Assembly: GCF_001692445.1 (NCBI RefSeq)
Contig: NZ_MAQA01000003.1
Span: 1 to 64,000, forward strand
Reading direction: 5' to 3'
DNA: 64,000 bases
DNA from: Oerskovia enterophila
GTDB lineage: Bacteria; Actinomycetota; Actinomycetes; Actinomycetales; Cellulomonadaceae
Both the position numbers and the translations under genes were made by a program. The notes beneath the pieces were generated by a model. It ran no database searches. It was not told the origin of the DNA and saw nothing but the letters and a program-made list of their open reading frames with translations. Positions 36,668 through 44,800 of the stretch are shown here, in pieces. Numbering within the stretch: position 1 is the stretch's first letter; the number at the start of each line of letters is the position of its first letter.

Positions 36668-37164
36668 GACTATTCAAGCGCGCAATTATTGCCATCGCCG
36701 TGGCCGCAGTTGTCACCGCGGGGGCGGCAGCCCCGGCGAACGCCTCCCCCTCAAGCGACGAGCCGGTCGTGACTCGCTCGGTGCAGGTCTTCCTCTCCGA
36801 GGATGGCTTCACCGCAGCACCAATCCAGCCGATGGCACTGGGATGCACCGGGGCACCGGGCGGATTCGGCAACATCTGCCTGACCACCAACATGAGCGGG
36901 AGTCGCATGATCTCCGCAAGGGTGGCACACAACAACACCACGCAGAACATGTGCAACATGACAGCCGAACTTCGGTACACGCTCGCAAGCTCAACGGGCA
37001 TCACGGTCCAGACGGGCTTTGCGGGAGGCTGCACGCCGCTCACCAAGTGGGTCAACTTCAGCAAGTCGGTCAACCTCCGCTCCGGGACGTCTATCTGCGC
37101 TCGCATCAAGGACGACGCGACGGGCGGCCTCTGGACCAATCAGGCATGCCACGGGGTCGGCTAG
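36664..37164 (+). CDS. Small secreted Cys-containing protein (exoprotein B, paralogue of A)
   Basis: A 166-residue secreted protein from ATG 36664, which overlaps the lipoprotein stop (ATGA). The signal peptide is MRLFKRAIIAIAVAAVVTAG with an ANA cleavage site. The mature part shows APIQPMALGC, GNICLTTNMSG, MCNMTAELRYTLASSTG, GGCTPLTKWVNF and TSICARIKDD, then WTNQACHGVG. The Cys positions and the C-x-x-T-A-E-L-R-Y block align with the product at 35493, so these are divergent paralogues. Family not recognised; secretion and a disulfide-bonded beta fold are inferred. Confidence 0.75.
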   Translation: MRLFKRAIIAIAVAAVVTAGAAAPANASPSSDEPVVTRSVQVFLSEDGFTAAPIQPMALGCTGAPGGFGNICLTTNMSGSRMISARVAHNNTTQNMCNMTAELRYTLASSTGITVQTGFAGGCTPLTKWVNFSKSVNLRSGTSICARIKDDATGGLWTNQACHGVG

Positions 37165-37241
37165 CAACTACTGAACTCTCCGCAAAGCCCGACCTTTCGC
37201 TCGCCAGGCAATGGGCAAGATCGAGCCCCTCTGGGTGAGGT

Positions 37242-37302
37242 CAGCCACGTCAACGCCGCGCCCCTCAGCACCCCCGAGCGGAGCACAGCGTTGACGTGGC
37301 TG
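37242..37302. repeat. 15-bp inverted repeat with 31-base spacer
   Basis: CAGCCACGTCAACGC (37242-37256) and GCGTTGACGTGGCTG (37288-37302) are perfect complements. It lies in the 248-base gap after exoprotein B. It could be a long-loop terminator or a recombination/regulatory site. Confidence 0.5.
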
Positions 37303-37376
37303 CGATGGGCGGGACAGCCACTCGGCCCGTATCGCACCCACGCTGCGCCACCCCCGGGCTTGAACCGTCTTGAGAG

Positions 37377-37407
37377 TTGACCACGCTAACTCTGCATGGC
37401 AGAGTTA
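37377..37407 (+). promoter_or_regulatory. Promoter with overlapping perfect palindrome TAACTCTGC-ATG-GCAGAGTTA
   Basis: TTGACC (37377-37382) is followed 17 bases later by CAGAGT (37400-37405). A perfect 9-bp inverted repeat with a 3-base centre (37387-37407) covers the spacer and -10. The regulator encoded two genes downstream (37940) is the obvious candidate to bind here. Confidence 0.65.
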
Positions 37408-37412
37408 GGACC

Positions 37413-37943
37413 ATGACGACGACATCGAAGTACGTCGAGCTCGTAGGGGCTCAGCAACGCGCAGCGCGGCACGCGACGTCAATGCCTCTCTTCGTGAACG
37501 CACTGGCAATGTGCTACCTGACATACGTGCGGTTTGTTGATCCGGGGCAACTTGCCGCGGCGACCCTCACCCCTATGGTCGCCTACGCGGCGCTACTCCT
37601 AGCGATGTTGCTGCAACGACAACTCACGGGCGTCGGTTTGGGTCGCGACCGCTACGGAATTGTCGCCGTCGGGGCGATCGGTCTCGTGGTCATATTCGGC
37701 CCTTGGGCCTTCAGCCTGCTCGGCGCATCATTCTTCTTGGGGCTAGGGCTCGTCATTCTCGGAGTGCGCGCGCGCGACGCCTGGCTTTGGATCCCAGGCA
37801 CAGTATTGATGGTTGCCGGGCCGGCGATCACCTTCGCCAGCCCCGGACTCTATATCCTCACGGCATGCACGGTCGGAATGCTCGCCGTGTCCACAACCGC
37901 CCTTGTTCGAGAGCAACGAACTGCCAAGATTGATATCTCGTGA
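37413..37943 (+). CDS. Multi-pass membrane protein, partner of a winged-helix regulator
   Basis: A 176-residue protein from ATG 37413 with about five hydrophobic segments (SMPLFVNALAMCYLTYVRFV; LTPMVAYAALLLAMLL; GIVAVGAIGLVVIFGPWAF; FFLGLGLVILGV; LWIPGTVLMVAGPAITFA; LTACTVGMLAVSTTALV). No known family is assigned. Its stop overlaps the start of the regulator gene by four bases (GTGA), a two-gene arrangement seen for winged-helix regulators paired with membrane proteins. Role unknown; possibly senses an envelope signal or is what the regulator controls. Confidence 0.65.
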   Translation: MTTTSKYVELVGAQQRAARHATSMPLFVNALAMCYLTYVRFVDPGQLAAATLTPMVAYAALLLAMLLQRQLTGVGLGRDRYGIVAVGAIGLVVIFGPWAFSLLGASFFLGLGLVILGVRARDAWLWIPGTVLMVAGPAITFASPGLYILTACTVGMLAVSTTALVREQRTAKIDIS

Positions 37944-38260
37944 CCGCACCGTCCGAACCTCATCCGCTCGCGCGACTTGACGAGTCGGTTCATCAACGTA
38001 CAAGGCTCGGCGTTCTGGCGATCCTCGCGGAGATCAACGAGGCGGATTTTTCGCACCTGAAGAACGCACTCCAGCTTACCGATGGCAACCTCGGTCGACA
38101 CCTTGAAGTCCTTGTTCAACATGGGCACGTTGAACTCCGAAAGGGAAGCAGCGCAGGGCGAAGGCGAACCTGGGTCCGGCTCACACCTCAAGGTAGGCGA
38201 TCGCTAATGTCCGAGGTTGAGCTCTTGAAAGTCCTCGTGTCGACCCTTGAGGCTAAGTAG
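37940..38260 (+). CDS. Winged-helix transcriptional regulator (HTH_34-like)
   Basis: A 106-residue regulator from GTG 37940. The fold is seen in LARLDESVHQRTRLGVLAIL (first helix), EADFSHLKNALQLTDGNLGR then HLEVLVQHGHVELRKG (recognition helix) and the wing SSAGRRRTWVRLTPQGRRSL. This matches small regulators of the ArsR/MarR-like winged-helix group that work as dimers on palindromes. Coupled to the upstream membrane protein. The palindrome at 37387 is its probable operator, giving autoregulation. Confidence 0.8.
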   Translation: MTAPSEPHPLARLDESVHQRTRLGVLAILAEINEADFSHLKNALQLTDGNLGRHLEVLVQHGHVELRKGSSAGRRRTWVRLTPQGRRSLMSEVELLKVLVSTLEAK

Positions 38261-38394
38261 CCTCGACGACCAAGCCGCCGGGTAGGTACATGGGTCAAGG
38301 GGAGCTCCTACGCTCGATGGTGAGATTCGTCGACGGCTCCGGTTCGCTCCCTGGCGTGCTCGTGCTCGCGGGGCGGTGCCGGTCCAGCCGACAC

Positions 38395-38400
38395 CATAGG
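38395..38400 (+). promoter_or_regulatory. CATAGG motif upstream of the tagged protein at 38436
   Basis: GACACCATAGGCGTCC lies 35 bases before ATG 38436. A nearer hexamer, TCAACA, stands 7 bases before that ATG, as it does before the gene at 28973. Confidence 0.35.
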
Positions 38401-38435
38401 CGTCCGCCCACGGCGCACCCCGTCAACACACGGAC

Positions 38436-39017
38436 ATGAGCACCCACGACTTCGACACTGACGCCCACCCCCGCCAGAGCGACGGCAAGTTCGCGACCAA
38501 GGCCGTGAGCGAGGCGCCCGGCGGGCTCAGCTCCCTGGGCTCGCCCACGCAAGGCGAGCAGGCTCCCGACCTCTCCCAGATGATCGACTACTCGACGGAG
38601 GTCGAGCACGACGCCCACGCCGAGCTGATGTCGCAGGTCCCGGACCACCCGCGGGTCCGGCGCGCGAAGGCCCGCTCCGCCATCGCGGCGGCCGACCGTA
38701 GCGAGCTCGTGCTGAACGAGGGGCAGGAGGCGTTCGTCGACGACCTCGTCTCTGGCCGGGCGCCGGGTGCGGACAGCATCCTGGACGAGGCGATCCACCG
38801 CGAGGTCGAGCTGCGTCGCGTGGACCCCGAGCTCGACACATCGGCGATCGGCGCTCACCTGATCGAGAACGCGCTGGCCGTCGAGCAGGAGTTGACGGTG
38901 CGCGAGCAGGCCCGCACCTACGTGCCCACGGGGCTGCCGCAGGACCCGCAGGAGCGCGCGGCGTACCTGCGGGACGCGTACGAGCCGGACGACCCCAAGG
39001 CTCACTCGCTGCGCTGA
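38436..39017 (+). CDS. Hypothetical element protein with shared N-terminal tag
   Basis: A 193-residue acidic, mainly helical protein. Residues 11-34 carry the shared tag: HPRQSDGKFATKAVSEAP then GGLSSL. The rest has no recognised domain (MIDYSTEVEHDAHAELMSQV; LVLNEGQEAFVDDLVSG; LIENALAVEQELTVREQART). The promoter region TCAACA-7-ATG matches that of the tagged gene at 28973. It stands alone between the winged-helix regulator and a convergent minus-strand block. Function unknown. Confidence 0.65.
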   Translation: MSTHDFDTDAHPRQSDGKFATKAVSEAPGGLSSLGSPTQGEQAPDLSQMIDYSTEVEHDAHAELMSQVPDHPRVRRAKARSAIAAADRSELVLNEGQEAFVDDLVSGRAPGADSILDEAIHREVELRRVDPELDTSAIGAHLIENALAVEQELTVREQARTYVPTGLPQDPQERAAYLRDAYEPDDPKAHSLR

Positions 39018-39082
39018 GACGAACAGACGGCCGGCCCCTGGCTTCCAGGTGGCCGACCGTCGTCATGCGCTGCGGCTCGGGG

Positions 39083-39550
39083 TCAGCGCAGACCTTCGAT
39101 CTGAAGCGGTGCGACCTGGCCGCTGCGGTAGGCGAGGTCGATGCTTGGGCCGATGTCCTCGAACACGGTCCGCCCCGACGGCAGGACGGTGTGCGGCAGG
39201 AACTCGGCCTCGAACGTCACGATGCCTGCGTCGACGGCCTCCAGCTTGGCCTTGACCATCAGCGCCAGCGCTCGCCACCGCTGGCGGACGGCCTGCTCGT
39301 ACTGCTTCTCGATCTCCGCCTCGGTCCGAGGGGTCCCGCGCGCGGGGGTGTGGGTGAAGGCCCGGTCGTCGCGGGCGGGCAGCGGCAGGACGAAGCGGAT
39401 CTGGCGCCCGTCCTTGACGAACCCGATGGCGGCACGCCCCTCGGTCCACCCGTAGGTGAACGTCGTGGCCCCGTATCGCCTGAGGGTTCGCTCGATCTCG
39501 GACCGGGAGCGATCGGAGGGGACCCCCGTGCTCTCTGCGTAGCGGCTCAT
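39083..39550 (-). CDS. Conserved mobile-element hypothetical protein (155 aa)
   Basis: A 155-residue protein. The sequence SRYAESTGVPSDRSRSEIER, TLRRYGATTFTYGWTEG, IRFVLPLPARDD, and VRQRWRALALMVKAKLEAVD resembles a protein family seen across actinobacterial phages and plasmids, always without assigned function. The Arg/Trp/Lys-rich central helix hints at nucleic acid binding. It follows the gene at 39611 on the same strand after about 60 bases and probably shares its transcript. Confidence 0.7.
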   Translation of the reverse strand: MSRYAESTGVPSDRSRSEIERTLRRYGATTFTYGWTEGRAAIGFVKDGRQIRFVLPLPARDDRAFTHTPARGTPRTEAEIEKQYEQAVRQRWRALALMVKAKLEAVDAGIVTFEAEFLPHTVLPSGRTVFEDIGPSIDLAYRSGQVAPLQIEGLR

Positions 39551-39610
39551 TCCCCTGTTCCGTCCTGACGGGCCGCGACCGGTGAGGCCGGCGGCGTGGT
39601 GGTGCTCGAC

Positions 39611-40531
39611 TCAGCTGCTGCGCACTTCGCCCAGGCGTGCGGTGAACATGTCGACGAAGGCCGCGGCCCCGTCGGTGCTCTCGGCCTCGATCTCCTGGAG
39701 GGTGGCCGAGAGCGACTGCGCGCCGGCTTCCAGGCGTTCGTGATCCTGGTCGATGGTGTGGATCTCGAAGGAGTCCACGGGGCTCGAGGAGCGGATCTCG
39801 TCGTGCACGGTCAGGAAGACCCCGACCAGACGCCGGGGCATGACTGCGGCCAGGACCATGCACAGCTCGGTCAGGACCTGGCGGCGGTGCTCGTCGGTCT
39901 GGGAGGTGTCCGGGTCGAAGAGCTCGTCGATCATCTCGATCGCCTCGCGGGTGGTCACGCAGATCCCGGCGTCCTCGGCGGCGGCGCTGACGTCCAGCGC
40001 GAGGGTCTCGATGTTGACGACGCGGTCGGTGAACTCGCCGAGGTCGATCTTGTCGAGCACCTCGTCGTCGTCCCCGCCCAGCCAGGCGCCCACGCGCTCT
40101 TGGACCGCGGGGTCTTCGATGTCGAGCCCGTACAGCGACAGGACGTCCACCCAGGTGCCCTGGTCGGGGTCGTAGAGCCCGCTGGTGATCGCGACCAGGG
40201 CGATGCGGGTGGCGATGTGCTCGTTCTCCTCGGTGAAGGTGACGTCGAGCCCTTCGGTGGGGACCTGGTGTGGTGCGGTCGCCGATTCGGGCATCCAGAG
40301 CAGCGGGTGCCACATCATGGCGGGGTTCATCTCCTGCCACCGCATGCCGGGGCCGCGGCCCTCCCAGTCGGGCAGCGGCACAGCGCAGCAGGTGCTCACG
40401 ATGAGGTCTGAGGGCTCCAGGCCGGTGTCGAGGGAGAACTGGACGGCTCGGGCGACCAGTTCGTGCGGCGAGTCGATCCCGAGCAGTCCCTGTCCTTCCT
40501 CGGTCAGGTACTGGCGGCGGCGTGTGGACAT
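39611..40531 (-). CDS. Hypothetical element protein (306 aa)
   Basis: No family recognised. Soluble, acidic, mostly helical; it begins MSTRRRQYLTEEGQGLLGID and has a central region DQGTWVDVLSLYGLDIEDPA and a C-terminal helical part (FVDMFTARLGEVRSS). No signal peptide or membrane segment. An AGGGAG precedes ATG 40531, and the CATAGA variant of the element motif lies about 55 bases upstream. It is the first gene of a two-gene minus-strand unit with the gene at 39083. Confidence 0.65.
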   Translation of the reverse strand: MSTRRRQYLTEEGQGLLGIDSPHELVARAVQFSLDTGLEPSDLIVSTCCAVPLPDWEGRGPGMRWQEMNPAMMWHPLLWMPESATAPHQVPTEGLDVTFTEENEHIATRIALVAITSGLYDPDQGTWVDVLSLYGLDIEDPAVQERVGAWLGGDDDEVLDKIDLGEFTDRVVNIETLALDVSAAAEDAGICVTTREAIEMIDELFDPDTSQTDEHRRQVLTELCMVLAAVMPRRLVGVFLTVHDEIRSSSPVDSFEIHTIDQDHERLEAGAQSLSATLQEIEAESTDGAAAFVDMFTARLGEVRSS

Positions 40532-40584
40532 GGTGGCGGGGCTCCCTTGTGCGGAGGGGCTGGGGTGGTCTCCGCTCCCCTGCC

Positions 40585-40590
40585 TCTATG
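40585..40590 (-). promoter_or_regulatory. CATAGA variant of the element motif, upstream of the gene at 39611
   Basis: Minus strand GATTCTGCGCATAGAGGC shares the 12-base TTCTGCGCATAG with the copies at 41227, 48049 and 59392. Confidence 0.5.
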
Positions 40591-40890
40591 CGCAGAATCG
40601 GCACCTTGGTGACGGGGGTGGGGACGTCGACGCGGGCTCCACCCGAGCAGGATGCTGACAGTCGCGCGAGGCGCTGTCGCCATCTTGGGCAGGCCTCCGC
40701 GACGGGCGCGATCTCTACTTTCGGCGCATCGGTGACCTACCGCTCTGTACGGACATCGACGTCCCAGCTCGGTTTCGCACGTCGAGGGCCTGGCCTCTAC
40801 CCCCAAACGGCCTTCGGGTGCCCCAACTAGTCCGACTATGCCCGGAAAGCACCACTCCAGAACTCCTCCCGGCCCGAGGTCGAGTGGATT

Positions 40891-40913
40891 GATATAAGCG
40901 CAGGTCAGAGCCC
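40891..40913 (-). repeat. CTGACCTGC repeat, inverted copy
   Basis: Minus strand reads GGGCTCTGACCTGCGCTTAT. It shares CTCTGACCTGC with the copy at 41071. Confidence 0.5.
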
Positions 40914-41070
40914 TATAATCATATAACTCATGAGAATCACGTCGAGAGATAGATACACCTACTAGGGCTATAGGCATCAACCCCATCTCCCTTGTAGGGG
41001 AAGTTGATACCTCCCTCTCTCTATGGTGGTCCTACAGGCGCCGGAGTAGCTGGATTCCAGGAGTTTCGCG

Positions 41071-41090
41071 CTCTGACCTGCACAAACACC
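41071..41090 (+). repeat. CTGACCTGC repeat copy
   Basis: CTCTGACCTGCACAAACACC, 12 of 12 core positions in common with the 41157 copy except one (CAC for CGC). Confidence 0.5.
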
Positions 41091-41156
41091 GATCCGAGGC
41101 CGTGATTGTGCCCGGAGTCGCAGGAGCGAGCCCGGGAGCCACGGCCCCGAAACCTG

Positions 41157-41176
41157 CCCTGACCTGCGCAAACGCT
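41157..41176 (+). repeat. CTGACCTGC repeat copy
   Basis: CCCTGACCTGCGCAAACGCT, about 50 bases before the CATAGG motif of the PD-(D/E)XK gene. Confidence 0.5.
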
Positions 41177-41226
41177 CACCACCCCATCGGAGCCGCCTGA
41201 CAACCCCGCCCGAGCCGGGTTCTGCG

Positions 41227-41232
41227 CATAGG
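41227..41232 (+). promoter_or_regulatory. CATAGG motif 7 bases before the PD-(D/E)XK gene
   Basis: GTTCTGCGCATAGGTCCGGG runs to the ATG at 41240 with a 7-base gap after the hexamer; leaderless layout. Confidence 0.65.
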
Positions 41233-41239
41233 TCCGGGC

Positions 41240-41791
41240 ATGGCAAACCCCTCCAAGGCCAAGGGCGACCAGGCCGAGCGCGACGCCCTCGCGTACCTGC
41301 TCGACATCTGCGACGGCGACCCGCACCTGCGCCTGAACCCGATGCGTCAGCTCGGTGCCGGACGGCGTGACGACATCGGAGACCTCGCGGTCCTGGACGA
41401 CACCGTCGTCCAGGTCAAGGCCTGCAACCCCCGGACCCTGGTGCGCTCTGTGCGCTCCGCCGCCGAGGGGGCCCTCGCCCAGCAGGCCAACGCCCTGACC
41501 CCCTACGCGGTCGGCATGACGAAGTTCCCCGGCGCGCGCACCCCCACCGTGCGTTGGATCGCCTCGACCTACCAGTGGCCCGCCGAGCTTGACCCCGACG
41601 CCGGCGTGCGCGAGTTCGGGACCGCGGTCGCCTCCGCCCTGGTCTACGTCCGCGACGACACGAGCCCCGCCCCGCGCACCCACCGGGTCGCCCGGATCTC
41701 CGGACGAGGCCTGCCCCCGATGTTCGTGGCCCCGTTCGAGGCCTGGCTCGACGCACGCCGCGCAGCCCTGATCCCGTCAACAGTCCCGTAG
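41240..41791 (+). CDS. PD-(D/E)XK-type nuclease (Holliday-junction-resolvase-like)
   Basis: A 183-residue protein. The N-terminal half has the layout of restriction-endonuclease-like resolvases: KGDQAERDALAYLLDI (Glu on the first helix), LGAGRRDDIGDLAVLDD (Asp of strand 2) and TVVQVKAC (QxK in place of ExK). It ends with a helical region (FEAWLDARRAALI). Function inferred: DNA branch or end processing for the element. ATG 41240 has no ribosome site but has the element promoter motif at leaderless distance. It immediately precedes the polymerase gene. Confidence 0.7.
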   Translation: MANPSKAKGDQAERDALAYLLDICDGDPHLRLNPMRQLGAGRRDDIGDLAVLDDTVVQVKACNPRTLVRSVRSAAEGALAQQANALTPYAVGMTKFPGARTPTVRWIASTYQWPAELDPDAGVREFGTAVASALVYVRDDTSPAPRTHRVARISGRGLPPMFVAPFEAWLDARRAALIPSTVP

Positions 41792-41822
41792 CGCCAACGG
41801 GGCGCTGAGCAGGGGCAAGACG

Positions 41823-41828
41823 CATAGG
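41823..41828 (+). promoter_or_regulatory. CATAGG motif 7 bases before the dnaE-like gene
   Basis: GACGCATAGGGACGGGC ends at ATG 41836, again with a 7-base gap after the hexamer. Confidence 0.6.
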
Positions 41829-41835
41829 GACGGGC

Positions 41836-44800
41836 ATGTCGATGAATGAGCAGCCGAGCGGCGAGAGCCTTGACGACTGGGACATGTCCGCCGATCTGCC
41901 CACCGGGTCCACGACCCACGTCGCCACCGACGCTGCTGACTTCGCTGCCGACTTCGCAGCGCCCCTCGACACGCCCGCTCACGAGCCTGCCCCCGAGGCG
42001 AGTACCGAGTCGAGCACCGAGCCCACCGCGGACCTGAGCGCCGACGTCGCCGAGCCCGCAGCCCTCGACGCCGCCGCCCCGGCCCCCGAACCTGAGCTCG
42101 CTCCGGCCGGCCGCGGATTCGTGCACCTGCACCTGCATTCCGAGTACAGCCCCCTGGACGGGCTCGGCCAGCTCCCCGACGTCGTGGCGGCTGCCGCGGC
42201 CGACGGCAACCCCGCGGTGGCCTCCACCGACCACGGGACGCTCTCGGGTGCGTGGAAGCTCGACACCCTGGCCCGCCAGCACGACATCAAGCCGATCATC
42301 GGCGTCGAGGCGTACCTGGCGTTCGGCTCGCGCCTGGCCCGTGAGACCGGCGAGGTGGACCCCGACGACGAGGACAACGAGGACGTCACCAGCGAGGGCG
42401 AGGGCGAGGACCGCCGCAAAACCAAGCGCGCTCGGCAGTACATGCACCTGACGCTGCTCGCGGCCACGCCCACCGGCTGGTCGAACCTGGTCCGGATCGT
42501 CAACGAGTCCCAGTCCTCCGCGTCGTTCTGGTCCAAGCCCCGCATCGACTACGACCTGCTCGCGGCGAACGCCGAAGGCATCATCGTGCTCACCGGGTGC
42601 CTGGGCGGGCCCCTGGCCTACCACCTGAACCGGGCCACGCTCATGGACTCCCGCGCCGAGGCTGCGCGCGACCAGGTCGAGGCCAGGTCCCAGCGTGAGC
42701 AGGCCGCGGCGATGCGCGAGAAGGCCCGCTGGCACCTCGACCAGATCATCGACGCCGTCGGCTCGCAGAACGTCTACATCGAGGTCATGGATCACGGCAT
42801 CCCCGCCCAGGCCCGCGTCACCACCGAGCTGCGCAAGATCTCCGAGGAGTCCGGCATCGCGCTGGTCGCCACGAACGACGCCCACTTCGTGCACGCCGAC
42901 CAGGGGCGTGCGCACGAGGCGTGGCTCGCGGTCTCCTCCAAGAAGACCCTGAGCGACCCCAAGCGCTTCCACTTCCACGGCCACGGCCACCACATGCGCA
43001 CCGAGGCCGAGATGCGGGCCCTGTTCGACGGCGCCGACTGGTGGCAGGAGGCGTGCGACAACACGCTCGTCATCGCCGAGCGCTGCGCTGCGCGGGTCCT
43101 GCCCGAGCCCAAGATCCGGCTGCCGAAGTTCCCCACCCCAGCCGGGTTCGAGGACTCCACGGCGTACATGAAGCACCTGGTCACCCAGGGCGCGATCCGC
43201 CGCTACGCCCCCGAAGGTACCCCGGCCGACGCCGGGTCCTCGGTGCTCGACGCGGAGGTCCGGGCACGCCTGAACCACGAGTTCGAGGTCATCAAGGGCC
43301 TGGGGTTCGTCGACTACTTCCTGATCGTGTGGGACGTCATCGAGTGGGCCCGCACCCAGGGCATCCGGGTCGGCGTCGGGCGCGGCTCGGCCGCAGGCTC
43401 GGTCGTCTCGTACTGCCTGGGCATCGTGGGTGTGGACCCGATCCGCCACGGCCTGCTCTTCGAGCGCTTCCTGGACTTCACGCGCGCCGAGCTCCCCGAC
43501 ATCGACACCGACTTCGAGAAGGGTCGCCGCGGCGAGGTGCTCGCGTACTTCGCCCAGCGCTGGGGCTCGGACTCCGTCGCCCAGCTCGGCACGTTCGGCA
43601 TCGCCCGCACCAAGGCCGCGATCAAGGACGCCGCCCGGGTCCTGGACGCCACCACGCTCGGCAACCGCATCTCGTCGAAGGTCCCCAGCGCAGGCGGCAA
43701 GCCGCTGACGTTCGCAAGCCTGGACGACCCGAGCGAGGGTTCGGCCGCGGAGTACCGCAAGGTCCTGGCCGCAGCCGGCGCGGAGGGCGCCGAGATCATC
43801 GACCTGGCCCGCGACTTCGAGGGCACGACCCGCCAGCCGGGCCTGCACGCGTGCGGCGTGGTGCTCTCCGACGAGCCGTTGACGGCCCTGATCCCCACGC
43901 GCCGCAACCGCTCCAAGACCGCTGAGGTGGGCGCCCCGCGCATCACCGAGTGGGAGGGCTCGGACATCGAGGCGTACGGCCTGGTGAAGATGGACCTGCT
44001 GGGCCTGCGCACCCTGGACGTCATCTCGGCGTGCGTGGCGCTGGTGGCGCAGAACACCGGCGAGGTCGTCGACCCTGATGCCCTGGACCCCGACTCCCCC
44101 AGCCACCCGGAGCGTTCGCACCGGGCCTGGCAGATCCTCCAGGCCGGGCGCACCGCCGGGGTGTTCCAGCTCGACTCCTCGGGCATGACCCGGCTGTGCG
44201 AGCAGGTCTCCCCCGACTCGATCGACGACCTGTCCGCGCTGGTGGCACTCTTTCGGCCCGGCCCCCTGTCGGCCGGGATGCACGAGCGATACGCGGAGCG
44301 TAAGAACGGGCGCGAGCAGGTGTCCTACGACTACCTGACGACGAACCCGGACGAGGTCGCGGTCATCGGCCAGGTGCTCGACCAGACGTTCGCCACGGTC
44401 GTGTTCCAGGAGCAGCTCATGCAGCTCGGCGAGGTCGTAGCAGGGTTCGACGCCGCCGAGCGCAACCGCCTGCGCAAGGCTGTCTCGAAGAAGAAGGCCG
44501 ACGAGGTCGCGGCCGTGCGCGGGCTTTTCATGGCCGGGGGCGTGCTCGACCACCACAAGGACGGCACGGCCAAGGTCGCGTTCTCCATCCCCACCCTCGA
44601 ACAGCTCTGGAAGACGTTCGAGGGCTCGGCTGCCTACCTCTTCAACAAGAGCCACTCGGCTGCCTACGCGCAGGTCGCGTACGTCACCGCGTACCTGAAG
44701 GCGAACTGGCCGCACGAGTACGCGGCGGCGCTGCTGTCCGTGACCGAGGACGACGACAAGCGGTTCGTGACGCTCGTCGACCTCGCCGCGGAGGGCCTGA

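Larger units (their letters stand above)
40591..41220. other. AT-richer non-coding region with CTGACCTGC repeats (possible origin or control region)
   Basis: About 630 bases between two divergent gene blocks with no convincing gene. The stretch 40880-41035 is clearly AT-richer (for example CCTATAATCATATAACTCAT) and has short inverted repeats such as ATCAAC/GTTGAT. Three copies of GCTCTGACCTGCRC-type repeats occur here: 40891-40913 (minus), 41071-41090 and 41157-41176; a fourth lies beside attL at 27007. This could be a replication or transfer origin, or a shared promoter region with repeated operator sites. Confidence 0.5.
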
